From CAWHOW01 sp050013795 (lineage in GTDB: Bacteria; Bacteroidota; Bacteroidia; Bacteroidales; CG2-30-32-10): 21,412 bases of DNA. Position numbers and translations under genes: made by a program. Position 1 is the stretch's first letter. Each line of letters opens with the position of its first letter. The stretch spans positions 1-21,412 of the forward strand of contig JBEKEO010000031.1 in assembly GCA_050013795.1 (NCBI GenBank), given 5' to 3'. This document shows positions 13,859-20,335 of the stretch, in pieces. Under the pieces are notes generated by a model. That model had not been told where the DNA came from and did no database searches. It saw nothing but the letters and a program-made list of their open reading frames with translations.

Positions 13859-15784
13859 TTAATTCTTCACTTCCTCATAATCCACATCGGTAACTTCGGG
13901 ATTGCTGCCTTTATTATCCTGCTGCTGCTCCTGGTGAGGCTGTTGCTGTTGCGAAGCATCGCCTCCGGGCTGCTGCTGGTTTTGCGTGGCTTTATACATA
14001 TCCTCGCTGGCAACCTGCCATGCGGCATTTATCTTTGCCATGGCGGCATCAATGGCGGCAACGCTTTTGCTTGCATGTGCGGCTTTCAGTTCGGTCAAAG
14101 CGCTTTCAATAGGGGCTTTCTTGTCGGCTGGTATCTTGTCGCCGTATTCTTTCAGTTGTTTTTCCGTCTGGAATATCATGGCATCGGCGCTGTTAATCTT
14201 GTCAATCTCTTCCTTTGCTTTCCTGTCGGCTTCGGCATTGGCTTCGGCTTCGTGCTTCATTTTCTTTATCTCGTCTTCAGAAAGACCGGAAGATGCTTCA
14301 ATGCGTATGTTCTGTGTTTTGCCCGTAGCCTTGTCGTGTGCCGAAACATTCAGTATGCCGTTGGCATCAATATCAAATGTAACTTCAATCTGCGGTATGC
14401 CTCTCGGTGCAGGCGGAATACCGTCTAAATGGAACCTTCCTATTGTCCTGTTCTGGTTAGCCATGGGGCGTTCGCCCTGCAGCACATGTATCTCTACAGA
14501 TGTCTGGCTGTCGCTTGCCGTGGAGAACGTTTCCGATTTCTTGGTCGGTATCGTAGTATTCGATTCAATAAGCTTGGTCATTACACCGCCTAATGTTTCA
14601 ATTCCCAGTGAAAGAGGGGTTACGTCAAGCAGCAGTACATCTTTTATTTCTCCTGTTAATACTCCGCCCTGTATGGCAGCGCCAACAGCAACCACTTCGT
14701 CGGGGTTAACGCCTTTGGAAGGGGCTTTACCGAAGAATTTCTCCACCAGCGCCTGTACGGCAGGTATACGTATTGAACCTCCCACCAGTATCACCTCGTC
14801 AATTTGCGATGTTGTAAGATTTGCATCTGACAATGCTTTTTTACATGGTTCAAGTGTCGATTGTATAAGCTTGTCGCAAAGCTGTTCGAATTTTGCGCGT
14901 GTCATGGTGCGTACTAAATGCTTTGGAACGCCGTCAACCGGCATGATATAAGGTAAATTTATTTCCGTTTGTGTTGAACTTGATAATTCTATCTTGGCTT
15001 TTTCGGCAGCTTCTTTCAGTCTCTGTAAAGCCATAGGGTCCTTGCGAAGGTCGATGCTGTATTCCTTTTTGAATTCTTCAGCCAGCCAGTTTATCACTTC
15101 CTGGTCAAAGTCATCTCCGCCAAGGTGTGTATCGCCATTGGTGGATTTCACTTCAAATACGCCTTCACCAAGTTCGAGTATTGAAATATCGAAAGTACCA
15201 CCGCCAAGGTCGAATACAGCTACTTTCATATCTTTATGTTTCTTATCCAGACCATAAGCAAGAGCTGCTGCTGTAGGCTCGTTAATGATACGTTTCACTT
15301 TCAGTCCAGCAATTTCGCCTGCTTCTTTTGTTGCTTGCCTTTGTGAATCGCTGAAATATGCCGGAACCGTTATAACCGCTTCCGTTACTTCCTGACCAAG
15401 ATAATCTTCGGCTGTCTTTTTCATTTTCTGAAGTATCATGGCCGATATTTCCTGCGGAGTATATTGCCTGTCATCTATTTTAACCCTTGGGGTGTTATTG
15501 TCGCCTTTTACCACGTCATAAGTAACCCTTTGAATTTCTTTTGTAACCCTGTCGTAGGTCTCACCCATGAAACGTTTGATGGAGTAAACCGTCTTTTTGG
15601 CATTGGTAATAGCCTGACGTTTGGCAGGATCGCCCACCTTGCGTTCATTATTCTCAACAAAAGCCACTACCGAAGGAGTGGTCCTTCTGCCTTCGCTGTT
15701 CGGTATCACAACCGGTTCGTTTCCTTCCATTACGGCCACGCATGAGTTGGTGGTCCCTAAGTCTATTCCTATAATTTTTCCCAT
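13859..15784 (-). CDS. dnaK: Molecular chaperone DnaK (Hsp70)
   Basis: DnaK is the ATP-driven cytoplasmic chaperone that works with DnaJ and GrpE. The 641-residue length is typical. Visible are GIDLGTTNSCVAV at 6-18 (phosphate loop 1), NEPTAAALAYG near 165-180, FDLGGGTFDIS near 195, and VILVGGSIRIPAV near 331-343. The linker VLLLDVTPLSLG then leads into the substrate-binding domain and helical lid. A Gln-rich disordered tail ends in EVTDVDYEEVKN, the conserved DnaK terminus. One detail is unusual: the adenosine-motif residue after VGGS is Ile338, where VGGSTR or VGGQTR is the family norm. The codon is ATA, one base from ACA. Neither grpE nor dnaJ is adjacent. The roughly 340-base upstream region should carry the promoter, but I cannot point to a clear box. 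Confidence 0.98.
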   Translation of the reverse strand: MGKIIGIDLGTTNSCVAVMEGNEPVVIPNSEGRRTTPSVVAFVENNERKVGDPAKRQAITNAKKTVYSIKRFMGETYDRVTKEIQRVTYDVVKGDNNTPRVKIDDRQYTPQEISAMILQKMKKTAEDYLGQEVTEAVITVPAYFSDSQRQATKEAGEIAGLKVKRIINEPTAAALAYGLDKKHKDMKVAVFDLGGGTFDISILELGEGVFEVKSTNGDTHLGGDDFDQEVINWLAEEFKKEYSIDLRKDPMALQRLKEAAEKAKIELSSSTQTEINLPYIMPVDGVPKHLVRTMTRAKFEQLCDKLIQSTLEPCKKALSDANLTTSQIDEVILVGGSIRIPAVQALVEKFFGKAPSKGVNPDEVVAVGAAIQGGVLTGEIKDVLLLDVTPLSLGIETLGGVMTKLIESNTTIPTKKSETFSTASDSQTSVEIHVLQGERPMANQNRTIGRFHLDGIPPAPRGIPQIEVTFDIDANGILNVSAHDKATGKTQNIRIEASSGLSEDEIKKMKHEAEANAEADRKAKEEIDKINSADAMIFQTEKQLKEYGDKIPADKKAPIESALTELKAAHASKSVAAIDAAMAKINAAWQVASEDMYKATQNQQQPGGDASQQQQPHQEQQQDNKGSNPEVTDVDYEEVKN

Positions 15785-16123
15785 TTTATTGATTTGTTAT
15801 GTGTTTATTTTTCAATTTCCTGTTCTTTAGTCAATCATTATGCCAATTGGAATATTAAATAAATTTAAGAAAATATGACATGAATAAAATACAAGATGAT
15901 TTATTTCATGACAAAAACGGTGACAAAACGACAGGGTGTGTTTGATTCAATAGATGGGTCTTAAATTGTAAAAATAAATGTCACATCGAGTAGTCCGCCG
16001 GCTGGCGGACGTATCGAGATGCGACATACGTTAACCTGTTCTCGATACGTCAGCCAAAACTGGCTGACTACTCGAACTGACATTTAAATTAAGTTCAAAT
16101 AATGTATTGCTTATCAGAATAGC
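15785..16123. other. Intergenic region upstream of dnaK containing a dispersed repeat
   Basis: This 339-base gap between dnaK and the lipoprotein gene (both minus strand) contains no gene. Near dnaK it is very A/T-rich, with the palindrome CCAATTGG at about 15844. A direct repeat TGACAAAAACGG/TGACAAAACGAC lies at about 15909-15932. The centre is occupied by the cloverleaf repeat at 15976-16085. The dnaK promoter must lie between 15785 and about 15970, but no box is convincing. Confidence 0.6.
15976..16085. repeat. 110-bp dispersed palindromic repeat able to fold as a cloverleaf
   Basis: The ends AAATGTCA (15976-15983) and TGACATTT (16078-16085) pair, and the stem continues, after a 2-base mismatch, as TCGAGTAGTC (15986-15995) with GACTACTCGA (16066-16075). 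Inside are three hairpins. GTCCGCC/GGCGGAC has loop GGCT (15993-16010). GACGTATCGAGA/TCTCGATACGTC has a 20-base loop (16008-16019 and 16040-16051). GTCAGCCA/TGGCTGAC has loop AAAC (16049-16068). Some bases are shared, so alternative folds compete. The TGTCA...TCGAGA...TCTCGA...TGACA plan matches short dispersed repeats I remember from flavobacterial genomes. It lies 39 bases beyond the stop of the lipoprotein gene and could end its transcript. Confidence 0.8.
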
Positions 16124-17134
16124 CTATTGGAAATTCAAATTCTTAGTATAGTGGCCATAAAGCAAAGAGTCGCTTGAATAAGCATCGAGATAATGAGGTT
16201 GTATTTCTTGGTAGCGGGATGAAAAGATTCCTAATCCATTAACTATATTGGTAAATCCGGGACGATCCTGCACAACGCTTGTTGATGGGGCATTGACTTC
16301 TATATAAGTGTTTAAATTATCAGCGCCGGCTGAAAAAACATACCGAAGAGGGTATCCGGCAACAGTCCTTACCATATTTGGTGAAGCAGTGATATTTCCC
16401 TGAAGAAAGGTATAGAAACTTACGCCCGGAATATCTATTTCGAGTGAAGGGTCATTTCCTGATGTTCCTGCCGATGTCCTTGTTCCAAGATTCCAGTCAA
16501 GTGTCTTTACCACACTGTCGTTGGTAAGAATATTTTTTTCCCTGTATGTAAACAGTATATCTAACTGGTATAATCTACCGTAATAGGAAGGATTCCATAC
16601 CATCCGAACATAGTTTGGACCTGTAAAATTAACTACCACCTGATGTAATGATGAGCTTGGCAAAGGTTTTAAGACATCGAACTTTTGGACTAAACCTGTA
16701 TGGCCTGAGACAAGCTTTCCTGTTTTATTGTTTTTAATATACAGCCTGTAATCAACGCCCGCATCAATTGTATCAAGTTTGGCTTTGAATTTATAGATCA
16801 CCTGTTTGGGATAATAGAAAGTTCCGGACTCTTTATTATATATTGTTGTTGTATCCAGGTACCATAAGTTTGTCCGGTTGCTGCCATTCCATTCTTCAAC
16901 CCATACGGTAAGGTTATTTCCATAAGTACAGGAATCAGGATTTTGCGCCATTACCAATGCGTTGCCCTGGCCCAGAAAAGCTTTATTTATCTTTACATAA
17001 TGTACTGTGTCATTGGGGCTCAGTAAGCCATAAACAACAGTTATATCCTTCCATGAGGTATTGGGATTAAAATCCGGTTTGCATGCAGAATAAAAAAGGA
17101 TAACTGTAAGAATGAAGCTTATTTTCTTTTTCAT
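16124..17134 (-). CDS. Putative outer-membrane lipoprotein of unknown function
   Basis: The 336-residue protein starts with a lipoprotein signal; C18 in FYSACKPD is the likely lipidated cysteine. The mature part is beta-rich. It begins TSWKDITVVYGLLSPNDTVHYVKINKAFLG and contains YRLYIKNNKTGKLVSG. This layout resembles the DUF4249-like group of Bacteroidota lipoproteins, which have an Ig-like N-terminal part binding a larger C-terminal beta domain. I hold that assignment only loosely. The lack of a long acidic patch after Cys18 leaves its membrane face open. It stands alone on the minus strand, diverging from panB, with its own -7 box at 17165-17172 and the cloverleaf repeat downstream. Confidence 0.65.
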   Translation of the reverse strand: MKKKISFILTVILFYSACKPDFNPNTSWKDITVVYGLLSPNDTVHYVKINKAFLGQGNALVMAQNPDSCTYGNNLTVWVEEWNGSNRTNLWYLDTTTIYNKESGTFYYPKQVIYKFKAKLDTIDAGVDYRLYIKNNKTGKLVSGHTGLVQKFDVLKPLPSSSLHQVVVNFTGPNYVRMVWNPSYYGRLYQLDILFTYREKNILTNDSVVKTLDWNLGTRTSAGTSGNDPSLEIDIPGVSFYTFLQGNITASPNMVRTVAGYPLRYVFSAGADNLNTYIEVNAPSTSVVQDRPGFTNIVNGLGIFSSRYQEIQPHYLDAYSSDSLLYGHYTKNLNFQ

Positions 17135-17164
17135 GAAAATGAATAGAATTCAATGAATTCAGAG

Positions 17165-17172
17165 CAAAATTA
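17165..17172 (-). promoter_or_regulatory. -7 element for the lipoprotein gene
   Basis: On the minus strand this reads TAATTTTG, an exact TAnnTTTG match, 31 bases before the ATG at 17134. No clear -33 element is seen. It forms a divergent pair with the panB promoter. Confidence 0.5.
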
Positions 17173-17214
17173 ATAATTTTAGTTTCATAAAAATGAATTT
17201 AACATTATAAATTA

Positions 17215-17222
17215 TACATTTG
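17215..17222 (+). promoter_or_regulatory. -7 element for panB
   Basis: TACATTTG is an exact TAnnTTTG match, 47 bases before the panB ATG. The -33 position is A/T-rich without a clear TTTG. The same 8-mer precedes the secreted hydrolase gene at 18959-18966. Confidence 0.55.
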
Positions 17223-17268
17223 TAGCCTTGTGTTTTTCAAAAATAAACTTTTTTAAAACTCAAAACCT

Positions 17269-18084
17269 ATGACAACTCTTCGTGTAGTGAATAAAGTAAC
17301 GACCCACGTTCTTAAAGAAATGAAACAGCATGGAGAAAAAATAGCCATGCTTACCGCTTATGATTATTCGACTGCAAGGATACTTGATAGCGCCAAAATT
17401 GATGTGATACTTGTCGGTGACTCTGCATCCAATGTAATGGCGGGGCATAAAACAACGCTGCCCATAACTTTGAACGAGATGATCTATCATGCTTCATCGG
17501 TATGCAGGGCTGTTTCACGCGCATTGGTTGTTGTCGATCTTCCTTTTGGCACCTATCAGGGAAATTCCAAGGAAGCATTAAATTCAGCCATCCGTATCAT
17601 GAAAGAATCGGAAGCAGATGCGGTAAAACTTGAAGGCGGAAAGGAAGTGATCGAATCCATCGACAGGATACTTTCAGCAGGGATCCCGATAATGGGGCAT
17701 CTGGGGCTTACTCCTCAGGCAATACATAAATTCGGCACATACGTGGTACGGGCTACCGATAAGGAAGAAGCTGACAAACTTGTGGAAGATGCACTTCTGT
17801 TAGATAAAGCAGGCACTTTTGCCATTGTCCTTGAAAAGATACCTGCAAAACTCGCTGCTCAGGTTACTAAAGAAGTAAAGATACCAACTATTGGCATAGG
17901 CGCTGGTAGCGGAACTGACGGGCAGGTGCTTGTATTGCACGATATGCTGGGTATCACACAGGAATTTTCACCCCGTTATTTACGCAGATATCATAACCTT
18001 TACGATGAGATCAAAAGCTCCGTTGAATCCTATATTAAAGATGTGAAATCTGTTGATTTTCCAAACAAAAAGGAGCAATACTAA
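17269..18084 (+). CDS. panB: 3-methyl-2-oxobutanoate hydroxymethyltransferase (PanB)
   Basis: PanB adds a hydroxymethyl group from 5,10-methylenetetrahydrofolate to 2-oxoisovalerate, giving ketopantoate, the first step of pantothenate and CoA synthesis. The 271-residue length is typical. The Mg2+-binding residues appear as D51 (VGDS), D90 (VVDLPFG) and E122 (KLEGG). H143 is in GHLGLTPQ, E189 in LEKIP is the expected catalytic base, and PTIGIGAG (206-213) closes the barrel. The protein is cytoplasmic, and family members are decameric. The ATG follows a TACATTTG promoter element, and the product begins MTTLRVVNKVTTHVLKEMK. Three bases separate its stop from the pseudouridine synthase gene, indicating an operon and probably coupled translation. 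No panC or panD is adjacent. Confidence 0.97.
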   Translation: MTTLRVVNKVTTHVLKEMKQHGEKIAMLTAYDYSTARILDSAKIDVILVGDSASNVMAGHKTTLPITLNEMIYHASSVCRAVSRALVVVDLPFGTYQGNSKEALNSAIRIMKESEADAVKLEGGKEVIESIDRILSAGIPIMGHLGLTPQAIHKFGTYVVRATDKEEADKLVEDALLLDKAGTFAIVLEKIPAKLAAQVTKEVKIPTIGIGAGSGTDGQVLVLHDMLGITQEFSPRYLRRYHNLYDEIKSSVESYIKDVKSVDFPNKKEQY

Positions 18085-18087
18085 CAA

Positions 18088-18780
18088 ATGGTACCGTATG
18101 AAGATATTGCCTCAAGGGTTTTATTTGAAGACAATCATCTTCTTATCATTAATAAAAAGCCTTCCGAAATAGTGCAGGGCGACAAGACCGGCGATATTCC
18201 ATTAGTAGAATCGGTTAAAGAATATATAAGAATCAAGTATAAGAAACCCGGCAATGTTTATCTGGGTTTGGTTCACCGTATCGACAGGCCTGTAAGCGGT
18301 TGTGTAATATTTGCCCGTACCGACAAAGCTCTTTCCAGAATGAACAAACTGATACACGACAGGCAGATAAGCAAGATATACTGGGCTGTTGTGAAGAACA
18401 AGCCTCCTAAAGAATCAGAAACATTGTATCACTATCTTTTAAAGAATGAAAAACAGAACAAATCGTATTCCGTCAAAAAAGAAGTGAAGGGCGCATTAAA
18501 AGCCGAACTCAGTTATAATATAATAGGGGCATCAGATAATTATTACCTGCTTGAAATAGAACTTCATACCGGAAGGCATCACCAGATTCGCGTTCAGTTA
18601 GCCGAAATTGGATGTCCAGTGAAAGGCGACCTGAAATACGGTTACCCCCGCTCAAATCCTGATGCAAGCATACATCTTCATGCAAGGAAGGTCGAATTTG
18701 TTCATCCTGTAAAAAACGAAAAAGTTACTGTCATTGCTCCTACCCCTGACGAAGTGCTTTGGAATTATTTCTCGAAATGA
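18088..18780 (+). CDS. RluA-family RNA pseudouridine synthase
   Basis: The 230-residue enzyme isomerises uridine to pseudouridine in rRNA or tRNA. The catalytic motif is HRIDRPVSG at 63-71, with D66 the nucleophilic aspartate. The common form is HRLDxxTSG; here Thr is replaced by Val. HTGRHHQIRVQL (about 178-189) is the second signature. There is no N-terminal S4 domain, so it belongs to the short RluA group, and its exact RNA target cannot be assigned from sequence. It starts three bases after the panB stop. AGGAG at 18071-18075, 12 bases before the ATG and inside the end of panB, is an unusually Shine-Dalgarno-like sequence for this phylum and may help coupled initiation. Panthenate synthesis and RNA modification have no obvious functional link. 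Confidence 0.92.
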   Translation: MVPYEDIASRVLFEDNHLLIINKKPSEIVQGDKTGDIPLVESVKEYIRIKYKKPGNVYLGLVHRIDRPVSGCVIFARTDKALSRMNKLIHDRQISKIYWAVVKNKPPKESETLYHYLLKNEKQNKSYSVKKEVKGALKAELSYNIIGASDNYYLLEIELHTGRHHQIRVQLAEIGCPVKGDLKYGYPRSNPDASIHLHARKVEFVHPVKNEKVTVIAPTPDEVLWNYFSK

Positions 18781-18898
18781 GATTCAGGAGTTCTTAGTTG
18801 GGAGTTTATGCTTTCACAAAATTCTCTGTCTTTATACCACCCTCAGATTCTACCCGAAATTATCATATACGCTGCAAAGCAATTATGAAGAAAAATAG

Positions 18899-18933
18899 TT
18901 ATTCTACTTTTAACAAAATATTATTCTACTTTT
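18899..18933. repeat. TTATTCTACTTTT direct repeat before the hydrolase promoter
   Basis: The 13-mer occurs at 18899-18911 and 18921-18933, 22 bases apart (about two helical turns), and ends 25 bases before the TACATTTG -7 box. It could be a tandem binding site for a regulator; this is position-based inference only. The rest of the 18781-18992 gap shows nothing else. Confidence 0.5.
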
Positions 18934-18958
18934 CATCAGTTATAATGTACTAAACTCA

Positions 18959-18966
18959 TACATTTG
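18959..18966 (+). promoter_or_regulatory. -7 element for the secreted hydrolase gene
   Basis: TACATTTG, an exact TAnnTTTG match, lies 35 bases before ATG 19002. The -33 region (about 18930-18940) contains TTTTCATC but no clean TTTG at the usual distance. Confidence 0.5.
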
Positions 18967-19001
18967 TATAGAAGTTAAAACATTAATCAAAATTGAAATC
19001 T

Positions 19002-20180
19002 ATGAAAAGAAATTACATCCTTATCATTTTATGTTTGTTTCTTGCTTTAACAACAAATGTTTTCGGACAATATGCTATAGGCCATAAATCTCTGTCGTAT
19101 GTTGATGCTTCCCGAAGTAGCCGGAGTATCACCACTGATACCTATTATCCTGCTACATCTGCAGGAGACAACACTCCCATTGCCAGCGGTGAATTCCCTG
19201 TGATTGTTTTCGGGCATGGATTTGATATGGGCGATGATGCATATGTTTATATTGAAGATTCATTAGTCCCTCTTGGTTATATTGTTGTTTTCCCTACAAC
19301 AGAAAGCGGCCTTTCTCCAAGTCATTCCGACTTCGGATTAGATTTGGCATTTCTTATCAATCAGATGAAAACAGAAGGTGCCAGCAGTTCTTCTTTCTTT
19401 TACAATCATGTATCGGCACAATCGGCAGTAATGGGTCATTCGATGGGAGGAGGAGCTTCATTCCTGGCTTGCGAAAACAATGCCGTTCCGACATGCATGG
19501 TTACTTTCGCTGCAGCAGAAACTACTCCTTCGGCAATAGCAGCATCACAATCAGTAACTATTCCTGCCCTTGTTCTTTCCGGATCATCAGATTGTATTGC
19601 GCCGCCATCAACCAACCAAATACCTATGTATGATTCGCTTGCAAGCGGATGTAAAGTATTTTTAAGTTTAACAGGAGGAGGTCATTGTTATTTTGGCGAT
19701 GCTAATACTGCATGCTCATTCGGTGAAACCATGACATCCGGTTGCACACATCCTCTTTCACGCGCAGCCCAGCATCAAATTATACTTAACTTTATAAAAC
19801 CATATCTTACTTATTATCTGAAAGGGAACTCTGCATCATGGACAGTATTTAATGATTCTCTTTCCATTTCCAATGTCTCTAGATTCACTTACAAGGAATC
19901 ATGTATTACAACAAACATAAATGGAAATACTTCTTCCGCCGAATTCTCTATATCTCCTATTCCTTCCAGCAATAAAATTATTTTATTCTGTAGTTTAACG
20001 GGCAAATACTCTATTGAAATAATTGATGTTTTAGGGAAACAGGTTCTTCCTGAAATCAGTGGTTATAATATGTCGGGAGCATCAACATCCATTGATATCA
20101 GCAGCCTGACTAAAGGAATGTATTTTGTTGAATTGAATATCAACGGGCAGAAACTTTATAAGAAGATACTGAAAGATTAG
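19002..20180 (+). CDS. Secreted alpha/beta hydrolase with T9SS sorting domain
   Basis: The start is placed at ATG 19002 (product MKRNYILIILCL..., 392 residues). An in-frame TTG three codons earlier is also possible, but the ATG fits the signal peptide, which ends near NVFGQ. The catalytic domain is an alpha/beta hydrolase of the dienelactone/chlorophyllase/PAF-acetylhydrolase-like type: VIVFGHGFD (oxyanion region), nucleophile GHSMGGG with S147, acid D197 in SGSSDCIAPP, and H228 in GGGHCYF (numbering from ATG 19002). Cysteine pairs around 198-250 may form disulphides, as fits an exported enzyme. A type A T9SS domain ends the chain: FSISPIPSSNKIILF, then SSLTKGMYFVELNINGQK, ending YKKILKD. An ester substrate (lipid or polyester) is likely but not identified. 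It stands alone, with a deiminase gene 155 bases downstream. Confidence 0.85.
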   Translation: MKRNYILIILCLFLALTTNVFGQYAIGHKSLSYVDASRSSRSITTDTYYPATSAGDNTPIASGEFPVIVFGHGFDMGDDAYVYIEDSLVPLGYIVVFPTTESGLSPSHSDFGLDLAFLINQMKTEGASSSSFFYNHVSAQSAVMGHSMGGGASFLACENNAVPTCMVTFAAAETTPSAIAASQSVTIPALVLSGSSDCIAPPSTNQIPMYDSLASGCKVFLSLTGGGHCYFGDANTACSFGETMTSGCTHPLSRAAQHQIILNFIKPYLTYYLKGNSASWTVFNDSLSISNVSRFTYKESCITTNINGNTSSAEFSISPIPSSNKIILFCSLTGKYSIEIIDVLGKQVLPEISGYNMSGASTSIDISSLTKGMYFVELNINGQKLYKKILKD

Positions 20181-20270
20181 GAACGATATCCATTTTCTTC
20201 ATCCCCCTCATCCTTAAAAATTTAAATTCTGTTTTTACAATAGTATAACTATGTATTTAAACTTATTATG

Positions 20271-20278
20271 TAAATTTG
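20271..20278 (+). promoter_or_regulatory. -7 element for the deiminase gene
   Basis: TAAATTTG is an exact TAnnTTTG match, 58 bases before ATG 20336. The leader contains a seven-codon open frame (20291-20314, MKKFFCY then stop) and a second ATG with immediate stop at 20331-20339 that overlaps the real start. Confidence 0.5.
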
Positions 20279-20335
20279 TCATTCTCAACAATGAAAAAGT
20301 TCTTTTGTTATTAAACTCCAAAACCCTTACATGAT

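Noticed and set aside
13986..14951. 321-codon plus-strand reading frame
   Set aside because: It lies wholly inside dnaK on the opposite strand and encodes a hydrophobic Ser/Ala-rich sequence typical of an antisense shadow.
18993..19001. TTG start three codons upstream in the hydrolase gene
   Set aside because: The ATG at 19002 gives a normal signal peptide directly, so the TTG is unnecessary.
20291..20314. Seven-codon leader peptide MKKFFCY before the deiminase
   Set aside because: It resembles the true start (MKKF) but is very short, and no attenuator hairpin is visible; chance occurrence is likely.
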